Below, piece after piece: positions 36,063 through 44,423 of a stretch of 64,000 nucleotides of DNA. The translations under genes and the position numbers were made by a program. This stretch comes from Streptomyces aurantiacus (GTDB lineage: Bacteria; Actinomycetota; Actinomycetes; Streptomycetales; Streptomycetaceae), in contig NZ_CP114282.1 in NCBI RefSeq assembly GCF_027107535.1, positions 124,001 to 188,000 of the forward strand. Direction: 5' to 3'. Position 1 is the stretch's first letter, and each line of letters begins with the position of its first letter. The notes below the pieces were generated by a model. The model made no database searches, had not been told where the DNA came from, and saw only the letters and a program-made list of their open reading frames with translations.

Positions 36063-36932
36063 TCACAGCCATTCGTTGATGGCGGCGATGTGGACGGTGG
36101 CCTCGAAGCGGACGGCGAGCTTGTCGAACCGGGTGGCCACCGCCCGATTGCGCTTGAGCCGGTTGATGCCGCACTCGACCGCGTGCCGGGCCTTGTAGTC
36201 CTCGCGGTCGAAGGCCGGCGGTCGCCCGCCGTTGCTGCCGCGGCGTCTGCGATGGCCGGCCTGATCGGCCGGTTCCGGGATGGTGGCCCGGATCCCGCGT
36301 CGGCGTAAGTAGGCGCGGTTGGCGCGCGATGAGTACGCCTTGTCACCACGGACCCGCAGCGGCCGTCTGCGCGGTCGCCCCGCGCCGAGCCGGGGCACAC
36401 GGATGCCTTCCAGTACGGCCACGAACTGCGGGCTGTCACCCCGCTGCCCTGCCGTGACCAGCAACGACAAGGGCCGTTGGCCTTGTTCGCACGCCAGATG
36501 AATCTTGGTGGTCAGACCGCCTCGAGACCGGCCGAGTGCGTGATCGTCCGGCTCGGCGACGATCCCGCCGGGCGGCTCCTTCTGAGTCTTCCCGTCCCGG
36601 CGGGCGCCGGCCGCGTGCTGGTGAGCCCGGCAGACCGTGGAGTCGACATTCACCTCCCACGTGATCAGCCCGCCGGCATCGGCCCTGGCCTGCAGCCCGC
36701 TCAGTACTGCTGCCCAGACACCGGTGCGTTGCCAGCGACGGAACAGCCCGTAGACCGTCTGCCACGGCCCGTACTGACCCGGCAGGTCCCGCCATGGGGC
36801 ACCAGTCCGTACCCGCCAGCGGATCCCATCGATCAGCCTCCGCCGGCATGCTGACGGCCTGCCGACCTGCGCGACGGGCAACAGCGGTTCCAGCACTGCC
36901 CACTGCTCATCCGAGAGATCCCCACGTCCCAC
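36063..36932 (-). CDS. IS5-family transposase
   Basis: A 289-residue intact transposase. The N-terminus is [19 protein letters not shown] with [20 protein letters not shown]. Catalytic residues are in [18 protein letters not shown] (Asp), [18 protein letters not shown] (Asp) and [19 protein letters not shown] (Glu). It is a single uninterrupted frame, unlike the frameshifted transposase of the other IS5-type element here. Confidence 0.9.
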   Translation of the reverse strand: MGRGDLSDEQWAVLEPLLPVAQVGRPSACRRRLIDGIRWRVRTGAPWRDLPGQYGPWQTVYGLFRRWQRTGVWAAVLSGLQARADAGGLITWEVNVDSTVCRAHQHAAGARRDGKTQKEPPGGIVAEPDDHALGRSRGGLTTKIHLACEQGQRPLSLLVTAGQRGDSPQFVAVLEGIRVPRLGAGRPRRRPLRVRGDKAYSSRANRAYLRRRGIRATIPEPADQAGHRRRRGSNGGRPPAFDREDYKARHAVECGINRLKRNRAVATRFDKLAVRFEATVHIAAINEWL

Positions 36933-37873
36933 ACCGAGATCATCACGGCATCAGGCGCGGCAACAAACCCCGTTCTAAAACACGGCCTAGCCGCGCTGCT
37001 GTTCACCTGGATGCAGGTGGGGCAGGCCAGCAAAGAACTACGGATCAGTGAGCAGGGACAGATCACCAACCGGTACAACGCCGCGATCACTAATCTGGGA
37101 TCAGAGTCCGTGGACGTGCGCCTGGGAGGAATCTACGCCCTACAGCGCATCATGCAGGACTCCTCCCGCGACCACCCCACGGTCGTCTCGGTCCTAGCCG
37201 CCTACGTACGCCAGCACGCCCGCCTTCCGGCGAGTGGCACCGAGCCGACACAGACGAAGCCGACAGAGCACTCGGCGCCAACCGATATCCAAGCCGCGAT
37301 GAACGTGCTGGCCGACCGCCTCCCCGGCCGCGACAAGGGGACGGCGATCGATATGAATCGCACCGATCTACGCGGGGTGAAGTTTAGGTTCATCAAAGGA
37401 CGCAGCCTCGACCTACGTGGAGCGGTCTTCTCTGAAGCGGACCTCCGTGGCGCAGCGATGGCCAATTCGGACCTGCGCGAGGCGCAACTGGACGGCGCTG
37501 ACCTCCGCGAGGCGCAACTGTTCTTGACGAATCTTGCTGGCGCGTACTTGTCCGAGGCAGATCTAACCGACGCGTTCATCTGCGTGGAGCTCACAGCCAC
37601 GGGCGTGACCGAGAAGAGCGAACACGCGTGCGCGGATTTGGAGGGCGCAACAATGGAGGGCGTGACACTGACCGGCGCTGATCTGACCCGCGCGAAACTG
37701 GCCCGCGCGAAACTGACCAACGCTGACCTGGCCAACGCTGTCCTCACGGGCGCTGATCTCACGGGCGCTGACCTCACCGGCGCTGACCTCACGGGGGTGA
37801 AGCTCGATGGAGCGAAGTTGGACGGGGTCCGTGGGCTGCCGCCATCGAGGCGCTAGAGATTCTCATGGCTCGC

Positions 37874-38149
37874 CTACCGCCACTTAATCGGACCTGGAAC
37901 GGCGGCTTCTGCAGCGGCGACCGCCTCCGCAAGTGTGTGAAATCCTTGCGAGTCCGGCCAGAATGAACACCCGGGGGCAGGCCATCCTGGCCGATACCGC
38001 ACGTAGTAGAGGCGACTCTCCTCGTTCAAGTCCGGGGTCTCTCCCGGCTCAAGGTCTCCGTCTGCGGCTGCGACGGCGAACCAAAAGTCACAGTCCAGCA
38101 TGACTACGCGCACCGTCGTGGGCGCAGCGTCGCCATAACAGCCATGCAC
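37874..38149 (-). CDS. Small hypothetical protein
   Basis: An acidic protein of up to 91 residues; an internal ATG (MLDCDFWFAV) could be the real start. It contains DLEPGETPDLNEESRLYYVR and ends AEAVAAAEAAVPGPIKWR. Codon usage fits the genome and the sequence is well formed, but no domain is recognised. It lies in the 300 bp between the pentapeptide gene and the IS630-type element. Confidence 0.45.
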   Translation of the reverse strand: MHGCYGDAAPTTVRVVMLDCDFWFAVAAADGDLEPGETPDLNEESRLYYVRYRPGWPAPGCSFWPDSQGFHTLAEAVAAAEAAVPGPIKWR

Positions 38150-38166
38150 ATCTTCGATAGCTGGGG

Positions 38167-38781
38167 CTATGGCAGGCTGAAGTCCAGCCGGGTCTTGGTG
38201 ATGAATCCGTCGATGAGGCCGGGCCGGTACTGCATCCGTTTGAGCCGGGTCTTCACGAGCGCGGTCAGTTCGTCGATGCCGTGTCTGGCGAGGTTGACCA
38301 GGGACCGTTTCAGGTGTGACCAGACTGCTTCGACCGGGTTGAACTCTGGTGCGTAGGGCGGCAGCTGGTAGACGGTGAGCCAGGGGCGTTGCGCGACCAG
38401 CTGTCTCATCCGGGCGCTGACATGAGTGTTCAGATTATCCCAGACGAGCACGACCGGACCGCCGAGCTGCTGGTGGGCGGCGTCCAGGAGCCGGGCGTAG
38501 TCGGTCTCGGTGAACCCCTTTCGGCGGCCCTTGCGCGGTCCTCGGTCGACCAGGGTGCGGTAGATCAGCCGGGCCGGGCGGCCGGGTTTCGTGCAGACGA
38601 GCGCGGCCATGGACACGCGCCGGGTGCCGGCTGAGGTCACCCGCACCACGGGGGTGCGGCCCCTGCGTCCCCAGGTCCGGCCTTTGGGCGGCCTCAGCCC
38701 CTGGCCTGCCTCGTCCTCGAAGCACAGCCAGGCGCCCAGGTCCGCCGCAGTCTTTTTATGGCGGGCCACTGCTCGTCCTTC
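38167..38781 (-). CDS. IS630-type transposase, catalytic frame
   Basis: Starting after the slippage run it encodes [20 protein letters not shown] (first catalytic Asp), [19 protein letters not shown] (second Asp) and [20 protein letters not shown] (Glu), the full IS630/Tc1-type triad. The residues upstream in this frame are not part of the protein. Expected to be made only as a frameshift fusion. Confidence 0.8.
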   Translation of the reverse strand, partial: EGRAVARHKKTAADLGAWLCFEDEAGQGLRPPKGRTWGRRGRTPVVRVTSAGTRRVSMAALVCTKPGRPARLIYRTLVDRGPRKGRRKGFTETDYARLLDAAHQQLGGPVVLVWDNLNTHVSARMRQLVAQRPWLTVYQLPPYAPEFNPVEAVWSHLKRSLVNLARHGIDELTALVKTRLKRMQYRPGLIDGFITKTRLDFSLP

Positions 38782-39239
38782 CACTGGGCGATCTTCGCCT
38801 CGTCGCGCTCGGTGGCCCGGCGGGAGGGCATCTGCACGCTCCATCCCATTCGGTGCAGCAGCAGGTCGACCCCGGCCAGGGTGTAGCTGACACCGAACCG
38901 TGTGCGGATCACCTCGGCGATCCGTGCCAAGGTCCAGCACTGATCCTCGGTCCAGCCGTGCGCGGCCGGGCCGGCGTCCAGCAGGCCCTCCAGTTCCCGT
39001 AACTGGCCGGGGGTGAAACGGCAGCGGACACCACCGGGCCCCTTCGAAGCCAGAGCTTCCCTCCCGCCCGCAGCCAGGGCTCGGCGCCAGCGGTTCGCCG
39101 ACATCCGCGTCACCCGGAAACGCCGGGCAACCTCACGGTCGCTGGCGCCAGCCTCGATCAAATCAGCTGCTGCTAACCGGGCTTGTTCGCGTCGGGCCCG
39201 TTCCTCAGGAGTCAGCCCGCCACCGTCGGGATACCTCAT
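38694..39239 (-). CDS. IS630-type transposase, N-terminal frame
   Basis: A 181-residue frame with a helix-turn-helix ([20 protein letters not shown]) and the second DNA-binding module ([20 protein letters not shown]). After [13 protein letters not shown] it runs past the A-rich slippage site into a short out-of-frame tail. Frameshifting there would join it to the DDE frame. Confidence 0.8.
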   Translation of the reverse strand: MRYPDGGGLTPEERARREQARLAAADLIEAGASDREVARRFRVTRMSANRWRRALAAGGREALASKGPGGVRCRFTPGQLRELEGLLDAGPAAHGWTEDQCWTLARIAEVIRTRFGVSYTLAGVDLLLHRMGWSVQMPSRRATERDEAKIAQWKDEQWPAIKRLRRTWAPGCASRTRQARG

Positions 39240-39338
39240 GACTAAGACATAGCGAACACCACATGAGCTGTCACCAGCCCGGAACCTCCATGGTTAAAGA
39301 TCTCTAGTCGCACCGTATGAGACACAGCCAAGTGTCTG

Positions 39339-39435
39339 GCGAACCGTCCCACTTGGGCTCTGCGGCGCAGGCCCGTGGCAGGGCGGGGCTGGGCACCGGC
39401 TGGGTGAGCATCGGCTCGGGCAGGGTCCACGTCAC
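39339..39435 (-). pseudogene. Second 5' fragment of the ATP-dependent DNA ligase gene
   Basis: GTG 39435 begins TWTLPEPMLTQPVPSPALP and reaches AEPKWDG, then leaves the ligase sequence. DNA upstream of the start (GCATGCCTTCCACCCGGCCG) is shared with the copy at 29581, so about 120-150 bp including the ligase start region occur twice in the window. Confidence 0.65.
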
Positions 39436-39518
39436 GGGGCATGCCTTCCACCCGGCCGCTGCGCCATCACGGTGGCGTCGGAGCCCGCAGTCGGCCGTGG
39501 GCGCATCCAGACCACAGG

Positions 39519-39570
39519 CCCGACCACAGGTCTGGGGCACCCCGACCATAGACCCGACCATGCAGGTCAG
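39519..39570. repeat. CCCGACCA repeat cluster 1
   Basis: CCCGACCA occurs at 39519-39526, 39541-39548 and 39553-39560. The last copy lies in CCCGACCATGCAGGTCAG, whose exact complement recurs at 41533-41550. The arrangement resembles iterons or protein-binding arrays near a replication gene. Confidence 0.5.
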
Positions 39571-39611
39571 CGCGCCGTTGAGCCGCGCCCGCATCTGCGT
39601 GGTCGTGTCGG

Positions 39612-39827
39612 TCAGCCGGCCTGTGTGCGGGTGTTGTTGAAGCGGACAGCGGTACCCCAGTTCTCCTGGACGGGAGTCAGACACCACTGGCAAATGGGCA
39701 GTCCTCCGCTGCCGTATTTGTGGGTGCTGCGCTGGCAGCCGGAGCAGGGCCCGACCAGGCTCCCGGAGCAGGTGAAGGTGGAGGGGTCCGGCTCGCTGAT
39801 CGGCGGCGGGAACGCACTGCTGGTCAT
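39612..39827 (-). CDS. Small zinc-ribbon-like protein
   Basis: A 71-residue protein whose ATG shares its A with the stop of the upstream gene (TGATG), so it is translationally coupled. Two knuckles, CSGSLVGPCSGC and PICQWC, would bind one zinc. The tail VQENWGTAVRFNNTRTQAG is basic. It sits in the operon with a DUF6233-like gene behind an SOS-type box. The function is unknown. Confidence 0.6.
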   Translation of the reverse strand: MTSSAFPPPISEPDPSTFTCSGSLVGPCSGCQRSTHKYGSGGLPICQWCLTPVQENWGTAVRFNNTRTQAG

Positions 39828-40285
39828 CAGGGACGTCCTGTTCCAGAGGGAAGAGAGCGGAGGGAAACGCGGGGAGCGAGGCGAGGAGGCGCAGGGGGGC
39901 GGGGCCCGGTCAGTGCGCCGCACTGGCGAGGGCCGGCCGGACGGGTAAGTCGAGGATGTCCAGGGGCGGTGTCGGGCTGGCAATGGCTGCACGCCTGCAC
40001 TCCTGAAGCGAGGAGCCGGCGGGCCTCGTCACGGACGACCGGGCGCCGTCGCTTGCCCGCCGCGTAGCAGCCGCCCGCATGGACCTCGATGGGCGGGCGT
40101 CCGTCGCCGATGCCGAGTTCGGCGAACCATTCCGGCTCCGCGGGCCGTCTCTGCCGCCCGCGTTCCTGCTCGGCTTCCCGCTGCTGGACGGTGGCGATTT
40201 TGTCGTCGATGCGCTGCAGCCACATGGCGTGCCAGGTCCTCAAGGTCAGCAGTCGTGCCAGGTCAGCGGGCAGGTCGTCGAACAT
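39827..40285 (-). CDS. DUF6233-like protein
   Basis: A 152-residue protein from ATG 40285. The sequence DLPADLARLLTLRTWHAMWL followed by EWFAELGIGDGRPPIEVHAG and GGCYAAGKRRRPVVRDEARR with ACSHCQPDT is the pattern of a common Streptomyces family (DUF6233), usually about 100-150 residues. The role is unknown. It is divergent from the LexA-like operon and shares its operator. Confidence 0.7.
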   Translation of the reverse strand: MFDDLPADLARLLTLRTWHAMWLQRIDDKIATVQQREAEQERGRQRRPAEPEWFAELGIGDGRPPIEVHAGGCYAAGKRRRPVVRDEARRLLASGVQACSHCQPDTAPGHPRLTRPAGPRQCGALTGPRPPAPPRLAPRVSLRSLPSGTGRP

Positions 40286-40334
40286 GGTCTCGCTCCGGAT
40301 CCGGCGGGCCGCGAAGGGCCCGCCACTCGCATAT

Positions 40335-40350
40335 TCGAATTCTAGTTCGA
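40335..40350. promoter_or_regulatory. SOS/LexA-type box between divergent operons
   Basis: TCGAATTCTAGTTCGA is a palindrome with the core CGAATNNNNGTTCG, one mismatch from the Gram-positive LexA consensus CGAACNNNNGTTCG. It lies 13 bp before one start (40363) and 50 bp before the other (40285), where binding would block both. One of the controlled genes encodes a LexA-type winged helix, so either host LexA or that protein may bind here. Confidence 0.6.
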
Positions 40351-40362
40351 TAACGTGGCGGG

Positions 40363-40602
40363 ATGAAATCCGCGCCCTTCCCCCACGACCTGGTCCGCCT
40401 CCAGGCGGCCTGGATCCGCACCTACGACGACCTCGCCGCACCCCGCCCCACCCCTGCGCACACGGAGCTCCGGCGCCGCCTGCTGATGCTGTCGACGCGC
40501 CTGTGGTGGCACCCGTTCTGGTCGGGCCCGGGCAGCGCGCCGGCCGCGCGTGCGCAGCTGCGCAATCAGGCCCGGGCTCTGAGCAGGGATGCGCAGTGGT
40601 GA
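40363..40602 (+). CDS. Small hypothetical protein upstream of the LexA-like gene
   Basis: A 79-residue protein: MKSAPFPHDLVRLQAAWIRT and HTELRRRLLMLSTRLWWHPF. Two amphipathic helices with conserved Trp residues and an arginine-rich tail. The pattern occurs before LexA-like or helicase genes in Streptomyces elements, but no function is known. Its stop overlaps the GTG of the next gene. Confidence 0.6.
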   Translation: MKSAPFPHDLVRLQAAWIRTYDDLAAPRPTPAHTELRRRLLMLSTRLWWHPFWSGPGSAPAARAQLRNQARALSRDAQW

Positions 40603-40823
40603 ACCGGCGGCCTGCGCACCTGACCGAGCGGGAGGAACAGATCCTGCGCTGCATCCGGCAGACGATCGCAGACCGCGGGGAAGGCCCCACCCTGACGGAG
40701 ATCGGCACGATGGTCGGGCTGCGCAGCAAAGGCACGGTCGCCTACCACCTGCGCAACCTGGAAAAGCGCGGTGCGCTGGTCCGTGACGGGCACGGCTCTC
40801 GCATCTGGCGTCCGGCCCGCTGA
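40599..40823 (+). CDS. LexA-type winged-helix protein lacking the protease domain
   Basis: A 74-residue protein from GTG 40599, coupled to the gene before it. It reads LTEREEQILRCIRQTIADRG, then PTLTEIGTMVGLRSKGTVAY and HLRNLEKRGALVRDGHGSRI, matching the LexA N-terminal domain almost helix for helix. There is no peptidase S24 domain and no cleavage site, so it cannot be inactivated by RecA as full LexA is. It could compete with LexA at the SOS-type box that controls its own operon. Confidence 0.7.
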   Translation: MNRRPAHLTEREEQILRCIRQTIADRGEGPTLTEIGTMVGLRSKGTVAYHLRNLEKRGALVRDGHGSRIWRPAR

Positions 40824-40991
40824 CGACTTCGTGGCCAGGATGAGAGGGCCCCGCCCCCCGGGCGCCTGGTCCTCGAGCAGGCGGGCCAGGCAGGCCTGGC
40901 TGCTGAGGTGGGCGTGCCGGTCGAAGTGGCGGTCCTTTTCCCGTCTCATCCTGGTGGGCTTGATCGCGCCGGGACTGGGCAGGCGGGCCCT

Positions 40992-41327
40992 GTGCCATCT
41001 GTGCCGTCCGACCTGCTCGTGCAGGTTCGGCATGCCTTGATCCAGGCGGGTTTTCACCTGGTGGGGGAGGCGGAGGATGGCGGGCCGGGGCTTGCGGTGA
41101 CGGACGTGCCGGCCGGGGTGCTGGTGAGGTGGACGGCATCGGACGGGTTCGCCGCTCTGGCGAAGGAGCAGCGAGGAGCCCTGGGCGACGGCATGCAGGC
41201 GATCGTGCAGGCGGCGGTATCGGGCCTGCTGGTCCAGCAGGGACACACCGTCACGGAATTCTCCGACAGCGGTGATCTCCTGGTCCTGGGGCGCCGAGTG
41301 AGAGCGGCTGCGGGCCGGGTCTGCTGA
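40992..41327 (+). CDS. Hypothetical protein near the replication gene
   Basis: A 111-residue protein started at GTG 40992; the frame is open to 40908. It reads DLLVQVRHALIQAGFHLVGE, VLVRWTASDGFAALAKEQRG and AIVQAAVSGLLVQQGHTVTE. The composition is that of a compact alpha/beta protein, and similar proteins appear on Streptomyces mobile elements. It converges on the replication-relaxation gene. The function is unknown. Confidence 0.6.
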   Translation: MPSVPSDLLVQVRHALIQAGFHLVGEAEDGGPGLAVTDVPAGVLVRWTASDGFAALAKEQRGALGDGMQAIVQAAVSGLLVQQGHTVTEFSDSGDLLVLGRRVRAAAGRVC

Positions 41328-41532
41328 GCGGTATTTCTGCCCTGTCGTGCGCAAAGGACGCTCCTCTACCGCACGAAAGTCCCCCAGGCCGGGGCCCGGG
41401 AGACTCCGTGGGGGCTGCTCTCCGAACCCCACGGTTGCCGGGTGACCACATCGGCATCAGGTAGTCCGGTCCGCGTCCGGTGTGTGAGGGGAAGGCTTGC
41501 GCTTGTTCGAACCACCGCCTCGGTGCACCCCG

Positions 41533-41571
41533 CTGACCTGCATGGTCGGGGCTGTGGTCGGGGCCGACCAC
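41533..41571. repeat. CCCGACCA repeat cluster 2 (inverted)
   Basis: TGGTCGGG occurs at 41543-41550 and 41555-41562, followed by CCGACCA at 41564-41570, making an inverted pair. It lies about 20 bp beyond the 3' end of the replication-relaxation gene and shares 18 bp exactly with cluster 1. Confidence 0.5.
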
Positions 41572-41592
41572 AACACACAGTCAGGTCGGCGG

Positions 41593-42483
41593 TCAGGTCT
41601 CCCGGTGCGTCCAGTCCACGTGCCGACTCAGGTCCTGCACCGGCCGCCACACGGGCGCTGCAGGCCCGTCGCGCAGCAGGTCGGCCATCGCCGCGACCAG
41701 GACCGGAACCGCGCGCAGAAAGCCCGCCACACCCGTACCCCGGGCCGCTGCGCGCAGGGCCTGGGCACGGTTCTGGATACCGGCCACGCCGGTGTTGTCC
41801 AGGATGAACAGCAGCCGCGGAAACACCGGATAGCGCCGCCGCCAAGCCTCTTCCAGCGGTTCCATGAACGCCTGCCGGGGCCGTCCGACCGGCACGGGTA
41901 CGTAACTGTGGAGCCGGGCATAAGCGCCGATTTTCGCTGCCAGGCGCTCAGGCCCCATGGTCGCCCGGTCGACTTCCACGAACGCCCGCAGCATCGACCA
42001 CTCCTCATCACTGCCGGTGCGGTAGTACAGCAGCCCGTCAGGAATGACCGCCTCGCCATTCCCGAGGGGGTGGTAGACCTCAGGGATCCAGTCCAAGGGC
42101 CGGCACACTTCACCGCGGCGCCGGGCATCCTGCACGAACGCCAGCCCCACCTCCGTCACCGTCAGCCCGTGCCCCGCCTTCAGCCGCACCGCCGTCCTGT
42201 CCGACGCCAGGCGCGGCGCCTGCCAGCCCCGCAACTCGGGCAACTGCGCGGCCACCCGCGCCCCGTACTCGGTAACGAACCAGACCCGCGTCCGGCCGGC
42301 CTGCGCAAGCGTGACCCGATCCACCAACCCCTCCAGACGCAGCTTGGCCATGCGGCGGCGTGTCTGCTCGATCCGCACCCCGGGGGCGGTCAGAAGGTGC
42401 AGCTGCTCCGTTGTCGCCATCCGGTACTGCGCCAGCACCGCCAATGCCAGCCGGTCCCCGCCACCCGCATCCACGTTCACCAT
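41593..42483 (-). CDS. Replication-relaxation family protein
   Basis: A 296-residue protein started at ATG 42483 (GGAGG eight bases upstream). An N-terminal winged helix (ALAVLAQYRMATTEQLHLLT and RRRMAKLRLEGLVDRV) is followed by an alpha/beta domain with IPDGLLYYRT and WSMLRAFVEVDRATM, then KIGAYARLHSYVPV. In this domain the D...E-V-D pattern recalls a restriction-like fold. The family (PF13814 type) is found on actinobacterial and Bacillus plasmids and is annotated as acting in replication or DNA relaxation. Both sides carry clusters of CCCGACCA. Confidence 0.8.
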   Translation of the reverse strand: MVNVDAGGGDRLALAVLAQYRMATTEQLHLLTAPGVRIEQTRRRMAKLRLEGLVDRVTLAQAGRTRVWFVTEYGARVAAQLPELRGWQAPRLASDRTAVRLKAGHGLTVTEVGLAFVQDARRRGEVCRPLDWIPEVYHPLGNGEAVIPDGLLYYRTGSDEEWSMLRAFVEVDRATMGPERLAAKIGAYARLHSYVPVPVGRPRQAFMEPLEEAWRRRYPVFPRLLFILDNTGVAGIQNRAQALRAAARGTGVAGFLRAVPVLVAAMADLLRDGPAAPVWRPVQDLSRHVDWTHRET

Positions 42484-42563
42484 CGCCCAACCTCCGCTGC
42501 CGGCCCACAGCAGCACCCCCCTTCTCCCGGGTGCCGCGTCTTTCCGCCAGCGCAGCAGCCGGC

Positions 42564-42624
42564 CCCGACCACCATCCCGACCACCAGAGCCCGACCACGG
42601 TCACGAAGCGACAACACCACCCCC
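42564..42624. repeat. CCCGACCAC repeat cluster 3 upstream of the replication gene
   Basis: Exact CCCGACCAC copies lie at 42564-42572, 42576-42584 and 42590-42598, with a partial copy CCCGACCA near 42617. Spacing of 12 and 14 bp puts the sites close together on the helix. They lie about 80 bp upstream of the replication-relaxation start, where an origin or autoregulatory site would be expected. Confidence 0.55.
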
Positions 42625-43010
42625 GACCAAGCCCACAACCCCACCGACAACCCGGCCGACTACCCGGCCCGCAACTGTCCGCACTCTTCCGACGTCTGAC
42701 GGTGTATCCGCAGCTCACCACGCCCTTGCGTCCTGGTCGTCAGCCCGACATCCCCCTCTGCACACCCCCACGCCCCCGTCAGCCAGGAAAAAGGGAAAGG
42801 GAGGGGCGGGGACGGGGTGGGCGTGCCTCGGGGGATCGAGGCGCCGTCCTCTTGTTGCGCGTCGGCGGGGCCTCCGCGCTGTGCCCGGCAGAGCCCATGC
42901 GAGGGACGCTCGGCAGGAAGCTATTGAGGGCCGGTCGTGTGAGCGCGGCCGGGGCGCACTGTTAGGTGGCTGGTTGCAACCGCTGACCCCCGAGCCTTGT
43001 CTTCGTCTTC
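42625..43010. other. Spacer between the replication gene and the second pentapeptide gene
   Basis: C-rich on the forward strand to about 42720, then ordinary. A purine-rich stretch AAAAAGGGAAAGGGAGGGG lies near 42788. No gene is supported on either strand. Confidence 0.35.
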
Positions 43011-43614
43011 ATGGCACCCAGGCAAAGGCCGCGATCGCCGAACGAACGAGAGCTTCAGCTGTCGAGGATCGGCCGGGCGCTGACCTTCACCTTCGCCGCC
43101 GCGGTCCTGGTCGCGGGCGGCGTCTTCTACGGGCTGGTGGTGCTGCTCGACTTCCAGGAGATCGACAGCACCGCCAAGCTCGACGCGAAGACGCTCTTCG
43201 ATCTGGTGAAGCTCTCCTTCGGGGTGGTCGCCGGAGCCGGAGCGCTCGTCGCCCTTGTCGTCGCCTACCGCCGCCAACGCGTCGACGAGGCCGGCGCCCA
43301 CCGAGAAGCCACCCGCCTCCACACCGAACGCTTCTCCCAAGCCGTCGACAAACTCGGATCCGACTCCCCAGCTGTCCGACTCGGCGGCATCCACGCCCTC
43401 GCAGGCCTCGCCGACGACGCCCCCGACGACAACCTGCGCCAGACCTGCATCGACGTCCTGTGCGCCTACCTCCGCCTCCCCTTCTCTCCCGACCCCGGCG
43501 ATCCGCCCGCCGACACCGCCACCGAAGAACAGCGCGAAACCCACCAGGACAAGAAGCACCGGTACCGCGCACTACGCGAGGTCCGGCACACGATCCTGCG
43601 CCTTAGAAGTCATC

Positions 43615-44112
43615 TCATTTGGCGAGTCTGCGGTAGCAGATCAGGGTGCAGGCGATGCTGGTGAAGGCGAGGAAGTGCTCGGCTTTGCGTTCGTAGCGGC
43701 GGTGTAGGCGTCGGCATCCGGCGAGCCAGGACATCGTGCGCTCCACGGTCCAGCGGTGGGCGCCCAGGCGGGCCGAGGACTCGATACCTCTGCGGGCGAT
43801 GCGGTGCCGGATTCCTCGGCTGGATAACCATCGTCGCAGGTGGTTGTAGTCGTAGCCCTTGTCAGCGTGGAGTTTGTGGGGTCTGCGTCGCCGGGGTCCC
43901 CGGCGGGAGCGGATCGGCGGTATGCCCTTCACCAGCGGGATCAATGCCTGGCTGTCGTGCGTGTTGGCGCCCGAGATGCCGATGGACAGGGGCAGTCCGG
44001 TCCGCTCCGTGATCAAGTGGATCTTTGACCCGTACTTGCCCCGGTCTACAGGATTCGGGCCTGTCAGCTCCCCCTTTTCAGGGCCCGCATGTTGACCGAG
44101 TCGATCGCACAC
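43615..44112 (-). CDS. IS5-family transposase, C-terminal frame (copy B)
   Basis: Identical to the second frame of copy A, with KLHADKGYDYNHLRRWL and HRWTVERTMSWLAGCRRL. The absence of differences between the two IS copies points to recent transposition. Confidence 0.8.
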   Translation of the reverse strand: MCDRLGQHAGPEKGELTGPNPVDRGKYGSKIHLITERTGLPLSIGISGANTHDSQALIPLVKGIPPIRSRRGPRRRRPHKLHADKGYDYNHLRRWLSSRGIRHRIARRGIESSARLGAHRWTVERTMSWLAGCRRLHRRYERKAEHFLAFTSIACTLICYRRLAK

Positions 44113-44423
44113 CGGGACCAGTCCAGCTCGCCGCGGGATCCGAGTTCATCGAGGACCAGGCGGTGGAGTTTGGCCCACACACGGGCCTTCGTCCACTCGG
44201 TGAAGCGTCGATGGGCCGTCGCGCCGGACGGGCCGAACGAGGCGGTCGGCACCTGCTGCCACGTGCAGCCCGAGGTCGCCACGAAGACGATCGCGGCCAG
44301 CACTTCACGGTCGCCGTGCCGACGCCGGCCACCACCCTGAGGCCGCGACGGCGCCTCGGGCACCACCTGCTGGAACAGCTCCCACAACTCGTCCGGCACC
44401 AGCCGCTCAACGATCTTTGACAC
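44064..44423 (-). CDS. IS5-family transposase, N-terminal frame (copy B)
   Basis: A 119-residue frame identical to that of copy A (VERLVPDELWELFQQVV). It ends just after the A/G slippage run and is expected to be fused to the second frame by frameshifting. Confidence 0.85.
   Translation of the reverse strand: MSKIVERLVPDELWELFQQVVPEAPSRPQGGGRRRHGDREVLAAIVFVATSGCTWQQVPTASFGPSGATAHRRFTEWTKARVWAKLHRLVLDELGSRGELDWSRCAIDSVNMRALKRGS

Larger units (their letters stand above)
35648..36987 (-). mobile_element. IS5-family insertion sequence with a passenger gene
   Basis: A 1340-bp element with perfect 19-bp ends: GGCCGTGTTTTAGAACGGG (35648-35666) and its complement at 36969-36987. It is flanked by TA on both sides within a CTAG site. 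It contains an intact transposase gene and, between that gene and the left end, a second complete gene on the same strand. It interrupts a pentapeptide-repeat gene. Confidence 0.9.
35468..37856 (+). pseudogene. Pentapeptide-repeat membrane protein gene split by an IS
   Basis: Codons 35468-35647 encode a basic N-terminus and the start of a TM helix (GLVAVSLPGLAAL). The frame resumes exactly at 36990 with AALLFTWMQVGQASKEL. Removing the 35648-36987 insertion and one TA restores a continuous 348-codon gene (180 + 867 bp). The joined protein has a TM helix, a linker (NRYNAAITNLGSESVDVRLG), then pentapeptide repeats (ADLRG, ADLTG type) from about residue 190. The family is paired with the gene at 43011-45350, which is broken the same way. 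The downstream part could still be made from an internal start (37011), but without its membrane anchor. Confidence 0.85.
38167..39239 (-). mobile_element. IS630-family transposon (transposase in two frames)
   Basis: The first frame (38694-39239) encodes the HTH half: [20 protein letters not shown] and the [14 protein letters not shown] linker. The second frame (38167 to about 38780) carries the DDE domain: [21 protein letters not shown] and [13 protein letters not shown]. The frames meet at an A-rich run (ATAAAAAG on the coding strand, about 38754-38761), a likely programmed frameshift site. I could not define the terminal repeats, so the limits given are those of the coding frames. Confidence 0.8.
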
